Assembly (NCBI GenBank): GCA_034437755.1
Contig: DAOTTV010000005.1
Location: forward strand, 3,598 to 67,597
Direction: 5' to 3'
Length of the DNA stretch: 64,000 nucleotides
Source of the DNA: JAUZRW01 sp034437755
GTDB taxonomy: Bacteria; Chloroflexota; Anaerolineae; Aggregatilineales; Phototrophicaceae
Positions within the stretch are counted from its first letter, which is position 1, and every line of letters starts with the position of its first letter. This document shows, piece after piece, positions 1-8,549 of the stretch. Both the position numbers and the translations under genes were made by a program. Under the pieces are notes generated by a model that was given only the letters and a program-made list of their open reading frames with translations, had not been told where the DNA came from and did no database searches.

Positions 1-345
1 CTCGATCAATTGCTCAGAGGCGAAGATGTCCTTCGGGATGTAATCATCAGCCCCCGCGCGCAAGCCGGACATCGTCGCCTTGGGGCTGGCTTTTTCCGTC
101 AGCATAATCACCGGTATATTCTGCGTGCTTGGGTTGCGCTTGAGGCGACGACAGACCTGAAAGCCATCCATCGACGGCAACTTCACGTCCAGCACGATCA
201 GCGCCGGTGGGTTCTCCAATGCCGCGCGCAACCCCTCCGGCCCATCATAGGCGACGCGCACCTCTAGCCCGACGCTCTCTAGCGTCTCTTTAATTTGTGC
301 CGCTTGTGTCTGGCTATCTTCCACCAGTAGAACCTCTGGTGCCAT
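1..345 (-). CDS. CheY-like response regulator receiver protein (3' end cut by window edge)
   Basis: Phosphoacceptor receiver domain, probably of a two-component or chemotaxis-type pathway. Reading the minus strand from the ATG at 343-345 gives MAPEVLLVEDSQTQAAQIKE and then a full REC pattern: acidic pair near residues 9-10, phospho-Asp 53 in VLDVKLP, Thr in MLTEKAS, and the GADDYIPKD region with the conserved Lys. The frame is still open at base 1, so the C-terminus is missing and an output domain cannot be excluded. It lies 70 bp downstream of cheB on the same strand, so the two are probably co-transcribed. Domain identity is clear from motifs; the pathway is inference. Confidence 0.88.
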   Translation of the reverse strand, partial: MAPEVLLVEDSQTQAAQIKETLESVGLEVRVAYDGPEGLRAALENPPALIVLDVKLPSMDGFQVCRRLKRNPSTQNIPVIMLTEKASPKATMSGLRAGADDYIPKDIFASEQLIE

Positions 346-415
346 CGTGTCCCCTGTCCTAGCTTGGTCAACGGTGTGTGATCGTACAAAACTGTAATGT
401 GCTTTATGATCTATT

Positions 416-1471
416 TTATAGCAATTTCTGGATTTTCAACGGGATATTTAGCAAGGGTTCGATATGCGTGACCGCCTCGCGCTCGATCGCCGCGCGCGGC
501 ATCCCGAACACGATCGAGCTGGCTTCGTCCTGCGCGATCGTCACCGCGCCGGCTTGCTTCATCGCGCTCAAGCCGGCAGTGCCATCGTCGCCCATCCCCG
601 TCAACACCACGCCGATCGCGTCCGCGCCGCAGGTCTCCGCGATTGATTCCATCATAATATCGGCGCAAGGATGATAGCGCGATCGGCCGTCATCGGGTGT
701 CAGGCGGGCGATCAACTGCCCATGCTGGCGCTCGACGCGCAGATGCGACGACCCGAGCGCGAGAACGACACTGCCAGCGATCAAAGGCAGACCGTCCCGC
801 GCGAGGCGCACACGCAAAGCCGTTGCCCCGTCTAACCAGCGTGCGAGTCCGTCCATGAACTCGTCCGGCATGTGCTGGGCGATCACGATCGGCACCGGAA
901 AATTCGCCGGCAACTCACGCAAGAGACGGGTGAGCGCGCTGGGGCCGCCCGTGCTGGACGCAATCGCGATGATTTCCGGCGCGACTTTGACCGCCAGCGC
1001 GGGCTGGGTATCCGCCAGCGATAGCGTCGAATACATGCGCCGCGAGACAACCTTGACGGCGGACATCGCACGCAGAGTCGTGAGTAGCTCGCGGTGCTTG
1101 GCGGCGAAGCTCGGGCTATTGCGGTGCGGCGGCTTGGCGATCACCGCCAGTGCGCCCGCTTCTAAGGCTTGCAAGGATAACTGCACATCCTGCTGAAGCA
1201 AGCCACTGACGACCACCACCGGCGTGGGATAGCGCGTCATGATTTGTCGTGTCGCCTCTAAGCCATCGATGCCGGGCATCTTAATATCCATCGAGATCAC
1301 ATCCGGCTGAAGGGCTTGTACCTGTGCCAGCGCGTCGGTGCCGTCGTAGGCTTTGCCGACCACGCGCATATCCTCAGCTTCGTCTATCAGAGTCGTCAGA
1401 TAGCGCCGTATCGTCGGACTATCATCGACCACCACCACGCGAATCTCATGGCTCATCGGGCACATCCTCAT
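416..1471 (-). CDS. cheB: Protein-glutamate methylesterase/glutaminase CheB
   Basis: Demethylates or deamidates glutamyl residues of chemoreceptors when phosphorylated. An N-terminal receiver domain (about residues 1-130, phospho-Asp about 62 in SMDIKMPG) is followed by the CheB catalytic domain (about 165-351). The catalytic triad is visible: Ser in IASSTGGPS, His in IAQHMP and Asp in TGMGDDG. The 351-residue length is normal for CheB. The start is uncertain: in-frame ATGs lie at codons 1, 3 and 6, and codon 6 (base 1456) has a GAGG nine bases upstream. No cheR, cheA or receptor gene is visible here, so the array it serves is unknown. Confidence 0.93.
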   Translation of the reverse strand: MRMCPMSHEIRVVVVDDSPTIRRYLTTLIDEAEDMRVVGKAYDGTDALAQVQALQPDVISMDIKMPGIDGLEATRQIMTRYPTPVVVVSGLLQQDVQLSLQALEAGALAVIAKPPHRNSPSFAAKHRELLTTLRAMSAVKVVSRRMYSTLSLADTQPALAVKVAPEIIAIASSTGGPSALTRLLRELPANFPVPIVIAQHMPDEFMDGLARWLDGATALRVRLARDGLPLIAGSVVLALGSSHLRVERQHGQLIARLTPDDGRSRYHPCADIMMESIAETCGADAIGVVLTGMGDDGTAGLSAMKQAGAVTIAQDEASSIVFGMPRAAIEREAVTHIEPLLNIPLKIQKLL

Positions 1472-1551
1472 CTCTCTCAGGGTCTATTATGCGCGATGTA
1501 ACAAAAAGAAAACAGTTTAAACTTGGTTGGAAAACGGCGACGCGCCCGCGC

Positions 1552-3369
1552 TCACTTCGCGCCCCGCGTCAACACAGCGAGGACGAAGCGCGGCAGGCGC
1601 ATCATGCGGGCGATGCGCCACGGCTCGCGATAGAGCCGATAGAGCCACTCTAGCCCACGCTCTTGCATCCACTGCGGGGCGCGGGGGACTTTGCCCGCGA
1701 TGAAATCCAGCGAGCCGCCCACGCCCATCGCCATCTTGACCGTCAAGCGCGGGGCATTGCGCGCAATCCATTTGTCCTGTTTGGGCGCACCATAGGCCAC
1801 CAGCAGAACATCGGCGCGGCTCGCGTTGATGCGCTCGACAATCGCCTGCTCTTCTTCATGACGTGGTGAGCCTTCGTAGGTGCCGACGATGTTCAAGCCG
1901 AAGAATTGTTCTTCGAGGACGAACTTGGCGTATTCGGCAATGCCGGGCCCCGCCCCCAGAAAGAACAGTTTCCAGCCCCGTTCAGCCGCCTCCTGGGCGA
2001 TGCGAACCACGCCATCACTGCCGGTGACGCGCTCTTGCAAGGGCGTGTTCAGGCGGTGTGCCGCCCACAGCAAACCGGCTCCGTCCGGCACATTCAGATC
2101 ACTGCGCCGCAAAATCTGGCGGAAGAGCGCGTCGCGCTGGGCGATCATCAAGAATTCCGGATTCACAGTGCAGACGTGATGCAGGCGTGTGCCCTGCTGT
2201 ACCCATTGATCGATCAAATCCATCCACTGGTTATAACTGATGTTATCGACCGGTAAGCCCAGCACCTGTATCGTCTGCGTCCAATCGCGGGTGCGCGACG
2301 GCGGCGATGCCGGCGGGGGTGGCGTCCCGTCGATAATCGCCCGTGCGACGGCAGTCACCTGTTGTGCGCTGACCATCTTCATGCAGGTGCGCGCCGCACA
2401 GCCTTCACGCAAGCCGATCTCATGCCCGATGAAGTTGCACGGCGAGCAAATCGGCGCACTGCGGACGGTGACGACCGTCCCGCCCGGCGACCACGCGCCC
2501 CACGCCGCTGGATTGCTAGGCCCGAAGATCGACACGACCGGCGTTCGCACCGCCGCCGCCATGTGCAAAACGCCGCTATCGGTGCCGATGAACAGGTCTG
2601 CCGAGCGCAACACATCGGCGAGTTGCGTCAGCGTCGTTTTGCCGGTCAGGTTGATGCTGGCTTGGGTCATCGCGTCGGCGACGACATCGGCATCGTCATC
2701 GACCGTGCCGACCAGCACAATTTGCGCGTTGTGCGCTGTGACCAGCTCATCCGCGACCTGTGCGAATTTCGCCGGTGACCAGCGCCGCGCCTGACTGTAA
2801 TCGCCACCGCCGGCGTGGATAATCACGCGGATGCCGCGATGCATCGCAAGCGGTAGAATACCATCGTCGAAGGCGACCTGTGCGCGGCGTGGATCGCGCT
2901 CAGCCCCCAGCACGCTCACCAGATTCAACCAGTATTGCGCCTGATGCTGTGCGCCGAAGCCCTCATCGGGGACGCTATCCGTCAAGAAACGCACGTTTTG
3001 GTTGGGCTTCTGCAAGCCGATGACGCGCTCAGCGGCGGCAAAGTGGGCGATCAACCAGAATTTGAAGCGTCCGAGGCGCAGGGTAAACTGATGAAAAAAG
3101 ACGACCGTATCGAAGTCATACTGGCGCAGGTCGCGCAGTTGGCGCAAGGTCGCCGGATTGAGCAAGCCTAGCGTCTGATTGAAGCCGCGTCGTTCGAGCG
3201 CGATTGTCTCATCAATCAGGTCAGCATCGACTACGGCGAGCGTGTGACGCGCCGCGAGCAAAGTCAAATGGGCATCCGGACGGGCTGACCGCAAGGCGGC
3301 GAGCGCCGGCGTGGTCAAGATCATGTCGCCAATATCCGCGAGTTGTACCAGTAGAATCCGTTCAGCCAT
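1552..3369 (-). CDS. Fusion glycosyltransferase: GT9 (heptosyltransferase-like) plus WecG/TagA/CpsF
   Basis: Two glycosyltransferases in one 605-residue chain. Residues 1-345 are a GT9, ADP-heptose:LPS heptosyltransferase-like GT-B enzyme: ILLVQLADIGDMILTTPAL at the N-terminus and LFIGTDSGVLHMA with IFGPSNP near 259-286. A Pro-rich linker lies at about 349-357. Residues 365-605 are a WecG/TagA/CpsF (GT26) enzyme: NPEFLMIAQRD (403-413), PDGAGLLWA (428-436), VAYGAPKQDKW (524-534) and GVGGSLDFIAGKVPRAP (549-565). GT26 enzymes add ManNAc/ManNAcA-type sugars to polyprenyl-linked acceptors, so the protein probably works at the inner membrane face on a surface glycan. Both domains look intact; I see no frameshift at the junction. 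Substrates are unknown. Confidence 0.9.
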   Translation of the reverse strand: MAERILLVQLADIGDMILTTPALAALRSARPDAHLTLLAARHTLAVVDADLIDETIALERRGFNQTLGLLNPATLRQLRDLRQYDFDTVVFFHQFTLRLGRFKFWLIAHFAAAERVIGLQKPNQNVRFLTDSVPDEGFGAQHQAQYWLNLVSVLGAERDPRRAQVAFDDGILPLAMHRGIRVIIHAGGGDYSQARRWSPAKFAQVADELVTAHNAQIVLVGTVDDDADVVADAMTQASINLTGKTTLTQLADVLRSADLFIGTDSGVLHMAAAVRTPVVSIFGPSNPAAWGAWSPGGTVVTVRSAPICSPCNFIGHEIGLREGCAARTCMKMVSAQQVTAVARAIIDGTPPPPASPPSRTRDWTQTIQVLGLPVDNISYNQWMDLIDQWVQQGTRLHHVCTVNPEFLMIAQRDALFRQILRRSDLNVPDGAGLLWAAHRLNTPLQERVTGSDGVVRIAQEAAERGWKLFFLGAGPGIAEYAKFVLEEQFFGLNIVGTYEGSPRHEEEQAIVERINASRADVLLVAYGAPKQDKWIARNAPRLTVKMAMGVGGSLDFIAGKVPRAPQWMQERGLEWLYRLYREPWRIARMMRLPRFVLAVLTRGAK

Positions 3370-3665
3370 GGGCTATCCTGTATCGGTCGCTTATGCGGTC
3401 AAGCGATATGATAGACCATCAACTGTGAACCGTGTAGGGCGTGGGGCGTTGTTACGATAATCCGGCAAGCGTAAGATCGACAGCGGTCGCCCGTTCTGGC
3501 ACAGGCGGATTTGCTGTCGCACTCTCCCTCACATCTGCGGACGTGCCCTTTGGTTTTTGCGCTTATGTCGAACGTGTTCGGGCGTGCTTGCGCGTGCGAG
3601 CGAGACCTTGCGTCTTCGCCGAAGCACAGTACAATCAGGCTAAACAGCCAAAGGATACGCCGCTT
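3370..3665. other. Divergent intergenic region without a supported gene
   Basis: Separates the minus-strand GT9-WecG gene from the plus-strand UDG. An in-frame open stretch from 3441 extends the UDG frame upstream, but its residues look unlike the family and the SD-preceded start is at 3666. No structured element was recognised; promoters for both genes presumably lie here. Confidence 0.5.
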
Positions 3666-4340
3666 ATGTCGATGAGCAACGTCGCACAACTTTCGCTCAT
3701 CCATACTGAAATCTTCCATTGTAAGCTCTGCGCCCTGCACACCGGACGCACGCACACCGTGCCGGGTGCTGGTGACCCACACGCCGATATGATGTTCATC
3801 GGCGAAGCACCGGGTAAAAATGAGGATGAACAGGGCTTGCCCTTCGTCGGGCGCAGTGGTCAATATCTCGATGAATTGCTGAAAGGCATCGGATTGGTGC
3901 GCGATGACGTGTTCATCGCCAACGTGGTCAAATGTCGCCCGCCGGATAACCGCGACCCGCACAGCGATGAGATCGACACTTGTAACGCTTATCTGCGGCG
4001 ACAGATCGCCGTGATTGACCCGCTGCTGATCGCTACGCTCGGTCGCTATAGCATGGCGATGTTCTTCCCCAACGAGAAGATCAGCCACATCCACGGGCAG
4101 GCGCGTTATGGCACGCGCCGCGCCTACGTGCCGCTGTTTCATCCGGCGTATATCCTGCGTAATCCGAACAAAAAGCCGGAGATGGAAGCCGACTTCCAGC
4201 AGTTGTTGGCGATCACCGCTGAGGTGCGCCAGAAGCGCGACAGTGGCGAGATGAGCGCCGACCCCGCAACAGATGACCCGATTGAGTCACAGATAACTAC
4301 CGATAGCAACGACCCGCGCCAGATGGGTTTGTTCGATTAA
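3666..4340 (+). CDS. udg: Type-4 (Fe-S) uracil-DNA glycosylase
   Basis: Removes uracil from DNA in base excision repair. Four Cys ligands for the 4Fe-4S cluster are visible at residues 19, 22, 90 and 106 (CxxC and C-x15-C), as in family 4 UDGs. Motif A is GEAPGKNEDEQGLPFVGRSG (about 46-65) and the C-terminal motif is PLFHPAYILRNP (about 156-167). The start at 3666 is chosen because AAAGGA lies ten bases upstream and residues encoded before it do not resemble the family; the product is 224 residues. The C-terminal 35 residues are acidic and probably disordered, ending in QMGLFD, which resembles a beta-clamp-binding peptide (inference). It precedes a HerA-like ATPase on the same strand. Confidence 0.93.
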   Translation: MSMSNVAQLSLIHTEIFHCKLCALHTGRTHTVPGAGDPHADMMFIGEAPGKNEDEQGLPFVGRSGQYLDELLKGIGLVRDDVFIANVVKCRPPDNRDPHSDEIDTCNAYLRRQIAVIDPLLIATLGRYSMAMFFPNEKISHIHGQARYGTRRAYVPLFHPAYILRNPNKKPEMEADFQQLLAITAEVRQKRDSGEMSADPATDDPIESQITTDSNDPRQMGLFD

Positions 4341-4429
4341 TCGCGCCCACTTGTGGAAATTCGTCGCCGATGGCTCTGCACAGGACACCCAAACGTGCTA
4401 TCATTACTATCTCACATATGATATACTCT

Positions 4430-4441
4430 TAGAACATTCTA
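4430..4441. promoter_or_regulatory. Inverted repeat TAGAACATTCTA upstream of herA-like gene
   Basis: A 5-2-5 inverted repeat (TAGAA-CA-TTCTA) sits about 40 bp before the herA-like start codon, just after an AT-rich ATATACTC stretch that could be a -10 region. It could be an operator. The same hexamer TAGAAC occurs twice upstream of the solo LexA-type HTH gene near 35.3 kb. Function is inference. Confidence 0.3.
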
Positions 4442-4481
4442 TCGAATTCCCTCTGCAAACCAAGGTTTTGAGGTAAAGCTC

Positions 4482-7358
4482 ATGGCATTTATTGAAGCGC
4501 CAACCAATTTCTATTTAGGTCGTGCCTACAATCAACAAGAAGGCAAATTGGCTGATGATGTCATCTACTACGACTCGCGTGATCTAACGACGCACGCGGT
4601 CGTCGTCGGCATGACAGGCAGTGGTAAAACTGGCTTGTGCATCAGCATGTTAGAAGAGGCGATTCTGGATAACATTCCGGCGATCATCATCGACCCCAAA
4701 GGCGACATTACCAATCTCGGTCTCATCTTCCCGGATTTGCAACCGTCGGATTTCTCGCCGTGGATTCATCAGGATGATGCGCGGCGCGCCGGCATGGACG
4801 TGCAGACATACGCGACGGACATCGCGCAGACGTGGCACGATGGCTTGCAACAGTGGGGCATCGTCCCTGATCGCCTGCGCTGGCTGAAGGGCGCGGCACA
4901 ACTGAGCATCTACACGCCCGGCAGTGACGCAGGCTTACCGATCAGCATTCTCGCGTCCTTGCGTGCGCCGCGGGGGGGCTGGCAAGGGCAAGAAGAGATC
5001 ATCCGCGAGCGCATCAGCGGCTTAGTGACGGCGCTCTTCACGCTGGCGGGGATGAACTTCAAGCCGGTGAAAGATGTCGAACACGTCCTGCTCTCGAACA
5101 TCATCGAGCATAACTGGCGACAGGGGCGTGATCTCTCGCTGGAGGATATTGTCCTGCAAATCCAAGCGCCGCCCTTCGATAAGCTGGGCGTGATCCCGCT
5201 GGAGCAGACTTTCCCCGAGAAGAAACGCTATAAAGTGGCGATGGAACTGAACAACATCATCGCCTCGCCCTCGTTCCAATCATGGTTGAACGGGCAACCA
5301 CTGGACATGCAAAGCCTGCTCTATCAACCGAACGGTCGTCCGCGCGTGTCGGTGTTTTACACCGCGCATCTCAACGATCAAGAGCGCATGTTCATCACGA
5401 CGCTCTTGCTCGAGACGATGATTAGCTGGATGCGTACCCTGAGTGGCACGCCTAGCCTGCGCGCGATCCTCTACGTGGATGAGATGTTCGGTTACTTCCC
5501 GCCCTATCCCAAAAATCCGCCGACTAAAGAACCACTCTTGCGCCTGATTAAGCAAGCGCGGGCCTTCGGCATCGGGCTGGTGCTGGCGACGCAGAACCCC
5601 GGCGATCTCGATTATAAGGGCTTATCGAACGCGGGGACGTGGTTCATCGGGCGTTTGAGTTCTGAGAACGATCGCAAGAAAGTGATGGACGGGCTGAAAT
5701 CAATGGCGAGCGCGGATGAGAGCATTGATTTGCGCGATGTGGAGCAGATGATTGCCGATATTACGCCGCGTGTGTTCCTCATGCGTAACGTCCACAACGA
5801 CGGTCCGCCAATGCTGATGCACACGCGCTGGGCGATGAGCTATCTAGCAGGCCCGCTGACGCGCAAGCAAATTAGCTGGATGATGCAAGGTCAAAAGCAA
5901 CAACTGATGGCGCAGACCGCCCAGCAACATTATGTCGGTAACCCGCAGAGTAACTTCGGCGGGCAGGACAATCAGGGCTGGACACAACCGCACCAGACCG
6001 GCGGCTTCAACCAGAATCAGGGCAACTTCGGCGGGCCGCCGCCGCCGCCGGACTTCAACCAGAATCAAGGCAACTTCGGCGGGCAACAACAGGGTAACTT
6101 CAACGCGCCGCCGCCCCCGCCGGGCTTCAACCAGAATCAGGGTAACTTCGGCGGGCAACAACAGGGTAACTTCAATGCGCCGCCGCCCCCGCCGGGCTTC
6201 AACCAGAATCAAGGCAACTTCGGCGGGCAGACGGGCGGCTTTAACGCGCAGAACGCCCCCAACAACATGGGCGATACCGGACAGTTCGATACCCAGCGGA
6301 TGAACACCGGCGGCACGACTCGTAGCGATCGCCTGCCCGGAGATTATGTCCAGAGCAAGCCGCCCGTATCCGGCAATACGCAAGAGTACTTCTTGCCCCT
6401 GTATCTGACCAGTCAGCAAGCCTTCGCGATCTATGAGCAACGCACCGGACAACGCCTGCCGACATCCGGCGCACAGGTGATGGTCGCCTACAAGCCGATG
6501 TTGATCGCACAGACGGCGGTGCGCTATAGCGAGAAGAAGGGCAATATCTACACGGCGCGCAATTACGCCTTCCATGTGCCAGAGCTAGAAGCACGCGGTC
6601 TGATCCACTGGGAAGAACACGTCGCGCCCCATGTTGATTCGCGCCAACTCTCCGACGATCCCGAAAGTGGCGCACCCGTCATCTACGCGGAATTGCCACT
6701 GGGCTTGCAGGATGACAAGCGTCTGCGCGATCTAGAACGCGAGTTGAAGGACTTCCTGTATAACACCGCGCGCATCATCGTTCCGCATCATCCAGATTTC
6801 AAGCTCTATGGCGATCCTGATGGCGACTTCGGCAATTTCCAGTCGCAGGTGTACCAGAAAGCCCGCGAGGAGCGCGACGACGAGATCGACAAGCTCTCGC
6901 GCAAGTATGGCGGGATGCTGGATAAGCTAGAAGATAAATTGCGCGATAAAGAGCGCGAGCTAGGCGCGGAGAATCTGGAAATTCGCGATCGTAACCGCGA
7001 AGAACTCTTCACGACGGGTGAGGCGATTTTCAGCCTCTTGCAGGGGCGTACCAACTACACGCTCTCGCGCATGAGCCGTGCCACTCGCTATAAGCGTCAG
7101 GCAGAGGCGGATATCGAGGAGAGCCACGAAGAAATCACCGAGATGCGGGGCGAGATCGTGCGCCTTGAGGAAGAATACGAACAACAGCTGAACCAGATCA
7201 ACAACAAGTGGGCGCAGATCGCGCAGAATATCCAAGAGCATACGATCACCCCTTACAAGAAGGATATTCACGTCAACCTGTTTGGGGTGGGGTGGGTGCC
7301 GCATTTCTATATCAACGCTGGTGGTCAACCGGTTGTCGTCAACGCCTTCTCGCAGTGA
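4482..7358 (+). CDS. HerA-like hexameric DNA translocase ATPase with QN/Pro-rich repeat insert
   Basis: P-loop ATPase of the HerA/FtsK group (COG0433-like). Walker A is GMTGSGKT (residues 43-50), with a characteristic IIDPKGD shortly after; Walker B is LYVDEMFGYF (about 329-338), followed by KQARAFGIGLVLATQNP, the sensor-like segment of HerA proteins. Residues about 480-600 form a low-complexity insert of FNQNQGNFGG and NAPPPPP repeats. A further folded segment follows, then a long charged coiled coil (about 790-910) and a hydrophobic C-terminal tail. HerA works with the nuclease NurA in DNA-end resection; a NurA-family gene lies 7 kb downstream on the other strand. No helicase HAS barrel is evident at the N-terminus, but a separate HAS-like protein is encoded beside nurA. 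The 958-residue length is much longer than the roughly 500 of archaeal HerA. ATPase assignment is firm; the resection role is inferred. Confidence 0.85.
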   Translation: MAFIEAPTNFYLGRAYNQQEGKLADDVIYYDSRDLTTHAVVVGMTGSGKTGLCISMLEEAILDNIPAIIIDPKGDITNLGLIFPDLQPSDFSPWIHQDDARRAGMDVQTYATDIAQTWHDGLQQWGIVPDRLRWLKGAAQLSIYTPGSDAGLPISILASLRAPRGGWQGQEEIIRERISGLVTALFTLAGMNFKPVKDVEHVLLSNIIEHNWRQGRDLSLEDIVLQIQAPPFDKLGVIPLEQTFPEKKRYKVAMELNNIIASPSFQSWLNGQPLDMQSLLYQPNGRPRVSVFYTAHLNDQERMFITTLLLETMISWMRTLSGTPSLRAILYVDEMFGYFPPYPKNPPTKEPLLRLIKQARAFGIGLVLATQNPGDLDYKGLSNAGTWFIGRLSSENDRKKVMDGLKSMASADESIDLRDVEQMIADITPRVFLMRNVHNDGPPMLMHTRWAMSYLAGPLTRKQISWMMQGQKQQLMAQTAQQHYVGNPQSNFGGQDNQGWTQPHQTGGFNQNQGNFGGPPPPPDFNQNQGNFGGQQQGNFNAPPPPPGFNQNQGNFGGQQQGNFNAPPPPPGFNQNQGNFGGQTGGFNAQNAPNNMGDTGQFDTQRMNTGGTTRSDRLPGDYVQSKPPVSGNTQEYFLPLYLTSQQAFAIYEQRTGQRLPTSGAQVMVAYKPMLIAQTAVRYSEKKGNIYTARNYAFHVPELEARGLIHWEEHVAPHVDSRQLSDDPESGAPVIYAELPLGLQDDKRLRDLERELKDFLYNTARIIVPHHPDFKLYGDPDGDFGNFQSQVYQKAREERDDEIDKLSRKYGGMLDKLEDKLRDKERELGAENLEIRDRNREELFTTGEAIFSLLQGRTNYTLSRMSRATRYKRQAEADIEESHEEITEMRGEIVRLEEEYEQQLNQINNKWAQIAQNIQEHTITPYKKDIHVNLFGVGWVPHFYINAGGQPVVVNAFSQ
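6006..6236 (+). repeat. In-frame 72-bp tandem repeats inside herA-like gene
   Basis: Two full 72-bp units (6054-6125, 6126-6197) are flanked by a shorter 48-bp unit (6006-6053) and a partial unit (6198 onward). Each full unit encodes FNQNQGNFGGQQQGNFNAPPPPPG-type residues (24 aa). The near-identity at DNA level indicates recent expansion by slippage or unequal recombination. Confidence 0.9.
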
Positions 7359-7412
7359 GCGTGAACGGACGCTGACGCTGAGCGTACAGACAAATTGCAT
7401 CACCTTTAGGGG

Positions 7413-7440
7413 GCGCATCTCGTTTACGGACGAGGTGCGC
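7413..7440 (+). terminator. Stem-loop after herA-like gene
   Basis: GCGCATCTCG pairs with CGAGGTGCGC (one G-T wobble) across an 8-base loop, 55 bp after the stop codon. No U-run follows, so it is either an imperfect terminator or an mRNA 3' hairpin. Confidence 0.45.
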
Positions 7441-7490
7441 TCTGTGCATCTGGCATATGAGCGTAGATTAACCGAATCGTGTGCAACACA

Positions 7491-7496
7491 TATAAT
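7491..7496 (+). promoter_or_regulatory. Possible -10 element (TATAAT) in the herA-to-7641 gap
   Basis: A consensus TATAAT with a weak TTAACC -35 candidate at 7468-7473 (17-bp spacer), about 145 bp upstream of the next gene. A second TATAAT lies at 7598-7603, and a perfect 12-bp palindrome AGCGTATACGCT at 7540-7551 sits between them and could be an operator. Sequence match only. Confidence 0.3.
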
Positions 7497-7640
7497 GGTT
7501 TAAGATTCCCATGTTACAATACAACATATTGGTTGACTGAGCGTATACGCTTGTTGTACGTCCTGCTCATTTTCTAGCAAGAGTGGCTATTCAGGCGTAT
7601 AATTAAAGAGACAAAAACTGTAATCACCCATAGGATTGAT

Positions 7641-8540
7641 ATGATTCGTCTAAAACGTAAAAACACGGCATGGCTCGCCGTGCTAGCACTGATTATCACG
7701 GTCGCGTTATTTGCCGCGCCGGTCGCCCTGCCGGTACAATTCGCGTTGATCTCGCTGTTTGCGATCGCGGCGATTGCCTCGACGGTCGAAATTGGCTCAG
7801 AGCGCGAGTCGCTGATTGACGCGCTCCGACGTGCGCCAGTGCGCCAGCGCGTCAGCCCACAGGCGAAAGAAGCACAAGAACGCGCTCGCACGCGCGGCGG
7901 CTATGTCAATAATGATCTCTTGATGCTCGATGTCGGGTTGATCTCGATGAACAGTAGCCCAGAGGGTATGGCATTCCGGCGCGCGCGCACCGTCTCGAAG
8001 GACGATGACGGGATGCGCCCCTTCGTGACGCTCCACGTTGAGCCGACAGAAGCCGAGCGCAACGCGGTGATCCGCTTTGAAATTTTCGATCAATATGGGG
8101 AGCAACAATTCGTCCACGAACTGCGGGCTTACTTGCGCGAAGGCGAGATGAACATCATGACCGATCATCACCTGCCACTCGCCGGTAACGGCGGGGTCAC
8201 GGGGTCGGGCGATTGGGATTTGCGCGTGTACGTCGATGGTAATCTGGTCGGGATGCACAATTTCATGCTGTCGCCCTCTATGCGCGAGCGTCAGCGGCGC
8301 CTCGCCGGCGAAGAGACGGTACAAGACCGTTATGCATACGACGTGATCGACGAAGTTGAGCAAGAATTACCGCCCCGCCTGCAAGATTTGCTCGGTAATC
8401 AAGGTGGGCAATCCCGACCGCGCACCCAGACGCGCCTCTCTGACGCGCCCCAATCCTCGCGCTCGTCGTCGGATGCCGATGATGAGGCGGGGCGCAGTCG
8501 CCAGCGGAGCCGTACATCTTCCACCCGCAGACGGAGGTAA
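7641..8540 (+). CDS. Membrane-anchored protein of unknown function, paralogue A
   Basis: Not a recognised family. Residues about 12-52 contain two hydrophobic segments (AWLAVLALIITVALFA; FALISLFAIAAIAS), then a soluble domain about 90-230 with alternating beta-type strands, and a Ser/Arg-rich basic tail (about 260-299). The central domain is paralogous to that of the next gene: both have LLMLDVGLISM / VLVVDIGVMTF, an IRFEIFDQYGEQQFVHE / VRFELLDATGDVIYVHE strand pair, and a DWDLRVYVDG / TWGLRVSADG strand. This repeated beta pattern suggests an immunoglobulin-like or beta-sandwich domain (inference). AGGAT precedes the ATG. The next gene starts 9 bp after its stop. Confidence 0.8.
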   Translation: MIRLKRKNTAWLAVLALIITVALFAAPVALPVQFALISLFAIAAIASTVEIGSERESLIDALRRAPVRQRVSPQAKEAQERARTRGGYVNNDLLMLDVGLISMNSSPEGMAFRRARTVSKDDDGMRPFVTLHVEPTEAERNAVIRFEIFDQYGEQQFVHELRAYLREGEMNIMTDHHLPLAGNGGVTGSGDWDLRVYVDGNLVGMHNFMLSPSMRERQRRLAGEETVQDRYAYDVIDEVEQELPPRLQDLLGNQGGQSRPRTQTRLSDAPQSSRSSSDADDEAGRSRQRSRTSSTRRRR

Positions 8541-8549
8541 ACTGATCAT

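Noticed and set aside
3441..3665. 75-residue N-terminal extension of the uracil-DNA glycosylase frame
   Set aside because: Sequence unlike the family, no SD at the early ATG, and a good SD precedes 3666.
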